From contig JAFOSK010000101.1 in assembly GCA_017392945.1 (NCBI GenBank), forward strand, positions 1 to 36,005: a stretch of 36,005 nucleotides of DNA, read 5' to 3'. Of the stretch, positions 31,499 through 36,005 are shown one piece after another. A program made the position numbers and the translations under genes. Each line of letters starts with the position of its first letter. Position 1 is the first letter of the stretch. The DNA comes from Treponema sp. GTDB lineage: Bacteria; Spirochaetota; Spirochaetia; Treponematales; Treponemataceae. Below the pieces are notes generated by a model, which was not told the DNA's origin, ran no database searches, and saw only the letters and a list, made by a program, of their open reading frames with translations.

Positions 31499-32914
31499 AT
31501 GACCACACAAGAAATCGTAAGCAAACTATGGAACCTGTGTAATGTACTTCGCGACGATGGAATTACATATCAAAATTACTTAAACGAACTCACATACATT
31601 CTGTTCTTAAAAATGTGCTCAGAAATTCCCGGTGCAGAAGAACAAATCCCGGAAAAATACCGCTGGGCAAAGCTTGTCGCCCTTGACGGAATCGCCCTCA
31701 AAGATTTCTACAAAGAACTCCTTGACCACCTTGGAACAAAAACAAGCGGTCGCGTTCTAGAGATTTACGCCGGCAGCCAGACTTCAATTGACGAACCAAA
31801 GAATCTTGAAAAAATCATAAAGTCCATAGACGCACTCGACTGGTTCAGCGCAAAAGATGAAGGACTCGGCGACCTCTACGAAGGCTTACTCGAAAAAAAC
31901 GCTACAGAAAAAAAGAGCGGAGCAGGGCAGTATTTTACACCGCGAGTTTTAATCGATGTAATGACGGAACTTGTAAAACCTCAGCTTGGCGAAAAATGCA
32001 ACGACCCTGCCTGCGGAACATTCGGCTTTATGATCAGCGCGCATAAATACGTGCTGGACCACAACGATAACCTCATTCACTGTACAAGCGAACAGCAGGA
32101 GTTTGAAGACAGTCAGGCCTTTACCGGAACAGAGCTTGTTCACGACACCCACCGCCTTGCCCTTATGAACGCATACCTTCACGACATAAACGGCAAAATC
32201 ACGCTCGGCGACACCTTAAGTTCAATCGGAATGGAAATGAAAGGCTACGATGTAGTTCTTACAAATCCGCCATTCGGAACCAAAAAAGGCGGTGAGCGCG
32301 CGCTTCGCACAGACCTTACTTACACTACAAGCAACAAGCAGCTCAATTTTTTGCAGCACATCTACCGCTCATTAAAAGCTGACGGAAAAGCAAGGGCAGC
32401 CGTAGTTCTTCCCGACAATGTTTTATTTGCAGACGGCGACGGTGAAAAAATACGCGTGGACTTAATGAACAAATGTAACCTGCACACAGTCCTCCGACTG
32501 CCAACCGGTATTTTCTATGCCCAGGGCGTAAAAACAAACGTCCTCTTTTTTACCCGCGGCAAAACAGACGAAAACAACACAAAAGAAGTCTGGTTCTACG
32601 ACCTTCGTACCAACATGCCAAGCTTTGGCAAAACAAATCAACTCAAAAAAGAACACTTTGCAGATTTTATAAAAGCCTATGAAGCCAGTGACCGCACAAA
32701 AATAAAAGACGAACGCTGGAACTGCTTTACCCGTGACCAGATTGCCGCCAAAGGAAACAGCCTTGACCTGGGCCTTATCCGCGACGAAAGCATCCTCGAC
32801 TACGAAGACCTTCCCGATCCAATCGAAAGCGCCCAGGACTGCATAGATCAGCTGGAAATGGCCGCCGACCTCATCAAAGAAGTTGTCCGCGAACTTCAGA
32901 AGACGGAGAGGTAG
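31499..32914 (+). CDS. hsdM: Type I restriction-modification DNA methyltransferase subunit M
   Basis: The 471-residue protein makes N6-adenine methylation with HsdS. It starts 'MTTQEIVSKLWNLCNVLRDD' (HsdM N-domain, about 1-130). Then come 'GAGQYFTPRVLIDVMTELVK' (the region before motif I), 'CNDPACGTFGFMI' (about 167-179, SAM-binding motif I) and 'VLTNPPFGTKKGG' (N-P-P-F at 256-259, catalytic motif IV). It is complete. Its third-codon positions are visibly richer in C than those of hsdR and of the hsdS target domains, suggesting a different history. The start lacks a ribosome site because the repeat ends directly at it. The next gene begins 4 nt after its stop. Confidence 0.94.
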   Translation: MTTQEIVSKLWNLCNVLRDDGITYQNYLNELTYILFLKMCSEIPGAEEQIPEKYRWAKLVALDGIALKDFYKELLDHLGTKTSGRVLEIYAGSQTSIDEPKNLEKIIKSIDALDWFSAKDEGLGDLYEGLLEKNATEKKSGAGQYFTPRVLIDVMTELVKPQLGEKCNDPACGTFGFMISAHKYVLDHNDNLIHCTSEQQEFEDSQAFTGTELVHDTHRLALMNAYLHDINGKITLGDTLSSIGMEMKGYDVVLTNPPFGTKKGGERALRTDLTYTTSNKQLNFLQHIYRSLKADGKARAAVVLPDNVLFADGDGEKIRVDLMNKCNLHTVLRLPTGIFYAQGVKTNVLFFTRGKTDENNTKEVWFYDLRTNMPSFGKTNQLKKEHFADFIKAYEASDRTKIKDERWNCFTRDQIAAKGNSLDLGLIRDESILDYEDLPDPIESAQDCIDQLEMAADLIKEVVRELQKTER

Positions 32915-32917
32915 AAA

Positions 32918-33391
32918 ATGGCAAAGAAAGGTTATGCAAATTTTAAAAGACAAGAACTTCTCGAAAAATTAAAGCCTGTTCTTGGAAAAATAGTGAATAT
33001 TCAAACAGGAATAGAAGCAAATCTTTCAAAAAAATCTCTTGATAAAATGACAAGTGCAAAAGCATTGGAAAAATCAAAGACGAATGGATTTACGTTGGAC
33101 GAGCATTTTGAACTTGCCGCAAAAATAAAGCCTCTATATGAAAGTTCAATTCTTGTTATCTCTCACGGCAATTTGAAGAATCCAGATGACCCGAATGTTA
33201 TTTCAATAAAGCGATTTGTTTCCGCGGCTATATTGAAAAGTGGAAAAAAAGCAGATGTTCTGATTACAGTAAAAGAATCCATTGCGAACGGGCATAGAAT
33301 ATATTCAATCGAACTAGATGAAATAAATAAAGCCTCGGAGCGATTCCAAGGCTTGAGTGACGCGGCTGAAAACAGCGGACAGGGCAACTAA
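32918..33391 (+). CDS. Phage-type BECR-fold (barnase/EndoU/ColicinE5-D/RelE-like) nuclease-domain protein
   Basis: This 157-residue protein is not a normal restriction subunit. It has 'KKSLDKMTSAKALEKSKTNG' and 'FTLDEHFELAAKIKPLYESS', then 'ISIKRFVSAAILKSGKKADV' and 'LITVKESIANGHRIYSIELD'. The order 'ALEKS...NGF...EHF...A..I..LYE...KRF...A..TVKE....IYS.EL' matches, from memory, the phage 'Barnase-EndoU-ColicinE5/D-RelE-like nuclease' domains found in polyvalent phage and mobile-element proteins. It could be an RNase or a toxin, or have lost activity. GGAGAGG lies just before the ATG, inside the end of hsdM, so it is translated with it. There is no obvious antitoxin next to it. Confidence 0.6.
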   Translation: MAKKGYANFKRQELLEKLKPVLGKIVNIQTGIEANLSKKSLDKMTSAKALEKSKTNGFTLDEHFELAAKIKPLYESSILVISHGNLKNPDDPNVISIKRFVSAAILKSGKKADVLITVKESIANGHRIYSIELDEINKASERFQGLSDAAENSGQGN

Positions 33392-33454
33392 GACACCTCA
33401 CGTCGATAGTTAAAATATAATACAGACAGCGTATAAAGTCAATGAGGAAATATA

Positions 33455-33673
33455 ATGGCAAAGAATAATCATAAAGGAGGGGAAAGCGATGTTTTGCCTT
33501 CCGATATCATAGAATCGAAGGCAAAACTCGATAGCGAAGCGTCTCTTCCCATCGCTCGCACACGCAAACAAAGTTTGCGCTTGCTCTCTACCCCTTCTCC
33601 TAGGGGCAAAGCCCCTAAAACCCCAAAGGTTGTCACACGGATTTGTTCACGCCTAACGGCGTTCACGAATTGA
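33455..33673 (+). other. Doubtful 72-codon ORF over a hairpin-rich insert
   Basis: An ATG with GAGGAA ahead gives 'MAKNNHKGGESDVLPSDIIE', then the frame reads through GC-rich hairpins as 'SPRGKAPKTP' and stops. Only the first 25 codons look like protein. The start 'MAKN' is similar to the neighbouring 'MAKK' starts at 32918 and 33691, so it may be a gene start cut by the repeat insert. Confidence 0.25.
33527..33663. repeat. GC-rich hairpin array between the BECR gene and hsdS
   Basis: Perfect short hairpins follow one another: GCAAACAAAGTTTGC (33562-33576), AGGGGCAAAGCCCCT (33602-33616) and CGCCTAACGGCG near 33652, in an AT-rich neighbourhood. This looks like an insert of dispersed palindromic repeats, not a gene. 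Confidence 0.55.
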
Positions 33674-33690
33674 AAATGGAGAATTGAAAA

Positions 33691-33765
33691 ATGGCTAAGA
33701 AAGAAAACCGTCATGCTGAACTTGTTTCGGAAACTCCAACTATAGAACTGCTGGAAGAAAGATAG
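33691..33765 (+). other. Small ORF formed by a common dispersed repeat (HAELVS type)
   Basis: The 24-codon frame 'MAKKENRHAELVSETPTIEL' then 'LEER' includes CGTCATGCTGAACTTGTTTC (33709-33728). That string, read as H-A-E-L-V-S, is the core of a dispersed palindromic repeat known from many bacterial genomes. The frame is therefore probably a repeat copy and not a gene. Confidence 0.4.
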
Positions 33766-33800
33766 ATAATTGATAATGAATATATGGAGAATTTAGAATT
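33763..33800 (+). repeat. AT-rich repeat at the start of hsdS
   Basis: ATAATTGATAATGAATATAT leads into the hsdS ATG at 33784, then GGAGAATTTAGAATTGG follows inside the gene. It is the same family as the repeats between the other genes of this island. hsdS has no clear ribosome site. Confidence 0.5.
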
Positions 33801-35049
33801 GGAACTTGAAAAAAACAGACAGACAGAAATAGTCGAACCATATAAATTACCAGACGGGTGGAAGTGGACGCGGTTGGGAGATGTGGCTGATTTTATAGGC
33901 GGAGGAACTCCTGACAAATCAAACCATGATTATTGGAATGGAATTATTCCTTGGGCAAGTGTAAAAGATATAAAAGGCAAATTTCTTTTTTCTACAGAAG
34001 ATACTATAACCGAAATAGGATTGAAAGAAAGTGCTTCTAATCTTTGTGAGAAAGAAGGGCTTATTTTAGTTACTCGCATTGCTCCGGGAAAAGCTATTAT
34101 TTCAAAAATACAAACCGCAATAAATCAAGATTTGAAAATAATTCAAACCAAAGAGAACAAATTATTACTGAAATACTTTTTTGATTTCTATGAAGATGAA
34201 ATAAAAAATCTTTCGAGTGGTACAACTGTAAAGGGAATAAAACTTGATGTTTTAGAACAAATTCCTTTTCCTCTTCCTCCCACTCTCGCCGAACAACAAC
34301 GCATCGTAAACCGCATAGAGACAATGTTCTCAAAACTAGACCAAGCCCAGGAAAAAGCACAAACAGTGCTGGACAGCTTCGAAACCCGCAAAGCCGCCAT
34401 CCTGCACAAAGCCTTCTCTGGACAATTGAAAATTGATAATGAAGAATTAACAATTGATGATTGGGAAGATACTACAATTGGAGAATGTTGTAAATTAGGT
34501 TCTGGTGGAACTCCGTTAAAAAGTCACCCTGAGTATTATGAAAATGGCAATATTCCATGGTTGAAAACTGGTGAAATTGATTGGAACGACATTTATGATG
34601 TTGAAGAAAAAATAACAAATGAAGGTGTGGAAAATAGTTCTGCGAAAATATTTCCAGCAGAATCTGTTGTTGTCGCAATGTATGGAATGGGTGTAACTCG
34701 TGGTAAGGCTGCGATTATAAAAATTCCAACAACAACGAATCAAGCTGTTTGTGTTCTTCAACCAAATGAAAAATTGAACAATAGATTTTTGTTTTATTAT
34801 TTCATGTGCAATTATTGGCAGATTCGTGAACAATCAGTTGGCGGTAATCAGTTAAATTTGAGTGGAAAAATTATTGCAAGTTTTCCTATAAAACTTCCAC
34901 CTTTAAATTATCAATTATCAATTGTCAATTTCCTAGACACCGTGCTAGAAAAAGAAAACCGTGCCAAAGAAGCCGCCCAAACCGTCCTAGACCAAATCGC
35001 CCTGCTAAAAAAATCAATCTTAGCTCGCGCGTTTAGAGGAGAAATATAG
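33784..35049 (+). CDS. hsdS: Type I restriction-modification specificity subunit S
   Basis: The 421-residue protein has two target-recognition domains: 'LPDGWKWTRLGDVADFIGGG' to about residue 164, and about 226-372 ('TIGECCKLGSGGTPLKSHPE'). The first conserved helical region is at 165-213 ('PLPPTLAEQQRIVNRIETMF', 'AILHKAFSGQL') and the last at about 384-421 ('ENRAKEAAQTVLDQIALLKK'). It chooses the DNA sequence recognised by HsdM and HsdR. The two recognition domains use A/T-rich codons while the conserved regions use C-rich codons. The junctions around the second domain are made of the AATTGATAAT-type repeat, read as 'KIDNEELTIDD' and 'LNYQLSIVN'. This suggests domain exchange. Confidence 0.93.
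   Translation: MENLELELEKNRQTEIVEPYKLPDGWKWTRLGDVADFIGGGTPDKSNHDYWNGIIPWASVKDIKGKFLFSTEDTITEIGLKESASNLCEKEGLILVTRIAPGKAIISKIQTAINQDLKIIQTKENKLLLKYFFDFYEDEIKNLSSGTTVKGIKLDVLEQIPFPLPPTLAEQQRIVNRIETMFSKLDQAQEKAQTVLDSFETRKAAILHKAFSGQLKIDNEELTIDDWEDTTIGECCKLGSGGTPLKSHPEYYENGNIPWLKTGEIDWNDIYDVEEKITNEGVENSSAKIFPAESVVVAMYGMGVTRGKAAIIKIPTTTNQAVCVLQPNEKLNNRFLFYYFMCNYWQIREQSVGGNQLNLSGKIIASFPIKLPPLNYQLSIVNFLDTVLEKENRAKEAAQTVLDQIALLKKSILARAFRGEI
34422..34460 (+). repeat. AT-rich repeat inside hsdS, before the second recognition domain
   Basis: ACAATTGAAAATTGATAATG and AAGAATTAACAATTGATGAT are in-frame in hsdS and encode 'QLKIDNEELTIDD'. It has the same orientation as the unit at the hsdS start and is inverted relative to the copy at 34902. 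Confidence 0.6.
34902..34930 (-). repeat. AT-rich repeat inside hsdS, after the second recognition domain
   Basis: TTAAATTATCAATTATCAAT continuing TGTCAATT is read 'LNYQLSIVN' in hsdS. It is the inverse of the copy at 34422, so the two repeats bracket the second recognition domain in opposite directions. Confidence 0.6.
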
Positions 35050-35094
35050 TTCGGAATAATTTGAAATATATCGATAATAAAAAAAGGAGTAAAA

Positions 35095-36005
35095 ATGATA
35101 AAATCGATTAGTGTAGATAATTTTCGTTCTTTATGTAATATCAATGATATTGAAATAAAGCCTATTACTGTTCTTTTAGGAAAAAATAGTTGCGGAAAAA
35201 GTTCATTTTTGAGACTTTTCCCTTTATTCAAACAGAGTATTAGTAATAAAACTAGAGGAGCAATTTCTTTATTTGGTGATTTAGTAGATTTTGGTGAAAT
35301 TAATACTGTTCTAAATGATTTATATAAAAAGCAAAAAGAATTTATATTTTTTGAATTCAAGGGGATAATTCCAGAATCGACTTCTGCAATTGTAACTGGA
35401 CATGGTCGGCGAAGATTAAAGGTTAGGAAAATAGATTATTCTATATCTATTAAAGTAAAAAAATATGATGAAGAAGATTATTTATATATATCAGATATGC
35501 AATTGAAATACAATGATAATATAATCGATATATCATTAAACGTGAAAACTAAAAAATTGACAAATTTTCAGATCAATGGAATTTCATTCTTAGATAAATA
35601 CCCAAAATTACTATTAGGATATTTTACTTATACATCTCTATTTCCAGAGTTTGTTTATGAATATAATAGAGATACTTTCTTTGGTAATCCTGAGACAGAA
35701 ATTTTAAATGAAACAATCAAAAGAAATTTTGAAAATATTTTTTCAGATTTCCAACTCATAAGAACAATACAAGAATTAGAACATGATGATAATCTAAATG
35801 ATAGAGATGTATTAAGACAAAAACTTAAGATGACTCTAGATAATGATACTGAAAAATATGAAATATTTGAAACTAAAGTAAATAATGATCCTAAAATATT
35901 AAATGAAATTGGAGATGCATTAAAATTAAGAGATTTCATAACTGTTTATGATGTTTTAACAGAAAATCTATGTAGAGAATTTATTAATATTAGTTATTCA
36001 AAACC
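35095..36005 (+). CDS. AAA family ATPase (SMC/OLD-like), N-terminal part, runs off the window
   Basis: From an ATG at 35095 (AGGAG eight nt upstream) an open frame continues to the window edge: 'MIKSISVDNFRSLCNINDIE', 'ITVLLGKNSCGKSSFLRLFP' with the Walker A loop G-K-N-S-C-G-K-S, then 'DLVDFGEINTVLNDLYKKQK'. This is the ABC/SMC-like N-terminus of AAA_15/OLD-type ATPases used in defence systems such as Septu, Gabija and retron effectors. The Walker B, and any nuclease domain, would lie after the edge. It follows hsdS by 45 nt with its own ribosome site and very AT-rich codons, unlike hsdM. Its partner is not in the window. Confidence 0.85.
   Translation, partial: MIKSISVDNFRSLCNINDIEIKPITVLLGKNSCGKSSFLRLFPLFKQSISNKTRGAISLFGDLVDFGEINTVLNDLYKKQKEFIFFEFKGIIPESTSAIVTGHGRRRLKVRKIDYSISIKVKKYDEEDYLYISDMQLKYNDNIIDISLNVKTKKLTNFQINGISFLDKYPKLLLGYFTYTSLFPEFVYEYNRDTFFGNPETEILNETIKRNFENIFSDFQLIRTIQELEHDDNLNDRDVLRQKLKMTLDNDTEKYEIFETKVNNDPKILNEIGDALKLRDFITVYDVLTENLCREFINISYSK

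Noticed and set aside
32462-32953. 163-codon minus-strand frame opposite the end of hsdM
   Set aside because: It lies opposite conserved HsdM sequence and has no start signal.

Overview
This 36 kb window is AT-rich bacterial chromosome from a diderm: it holds a complete TonB/ExbB/ExbD system with an outer-membrane receptor, and a second beta-barrel protein ending in Phe. The mix of Firmicutes-like accessory genes (YolD-like protein after a Y-family polymerase, CPBP protease, DUF3795, ACT protein, NUDIX/GNAT genes) with an outer membrane, plus the low-GC codon use, suggests a host-associated spirochete such as a rumen or gut Treponema. This is inference; no rRNA or other marker is present. No tRNA, rRNA or CRISPR array was seen.

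Layout. (1) 1-9.6 kb is a loose accessory region of single genes and small operons: DinB-like fragment, FMN reductase, two GNATs, an APH-type kinase, a beta-barrel/serine-hydrolase pair, an amino-acid racemase, an ACT protein, a flavodoxin fusion, a methyltransferase, a DUF3795 protein and a TetR regulator. Most are on the minus strand. It also holds gene fossils and a dispersed intergenic repeat. (2) 9.6-13.1 kb has a cupin gene divergent from the TetR gene, then minus-strand AraC and DJ-1/PfpI genes, a decayed yjdF-like gene, a CPBP protease, and a flavodoxin-type reductase frameshifted in a poly-A tract. (3) 13.3-20.2 kb has a membrane-anchored LytTR regulator, then a five-gene TonB operon (receptor, ExbB, ExbD, ExbD, TonB) ending at a strong terminator, then a TetR gene facing it. 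The same unusual double palindrome lies at the promoters of the TonB operon, the TetR gene and the frameshifted flavodoxin gene, so the three look like one local regulon. (4) 20.2-26.0 kb has a diguanylate cyclase with a probably leaderless mRNA, an MFS-VOC pair, a NUDIX gene, and a Y-family polymerase with a YolD-like partner. (5) 26.3-36.0 kb is a type I restriction-modification island: hsdR, a frameshifted DUF4143-type ATPase, a four-helix-bundle gene, hsdM, a BECR-fold nuclease-like gene, a hairpin-rich insert, hsdS, and an AAA ATPase running off the edge.

The most interesting observations are: the shared TetR operator; the hsdS gene whose second target-recognition domain is framed by inverted copies of an intergenic AT repeat and differs in base composition from the conserved parts; the nuclease-like gene between hsdM and hsdS; and a serine hydrolase whose N-terminus is the beginning of a 4-oxalocrotonate tautomerase. 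All family assignments are from motif recognition by eye; no database search was run.
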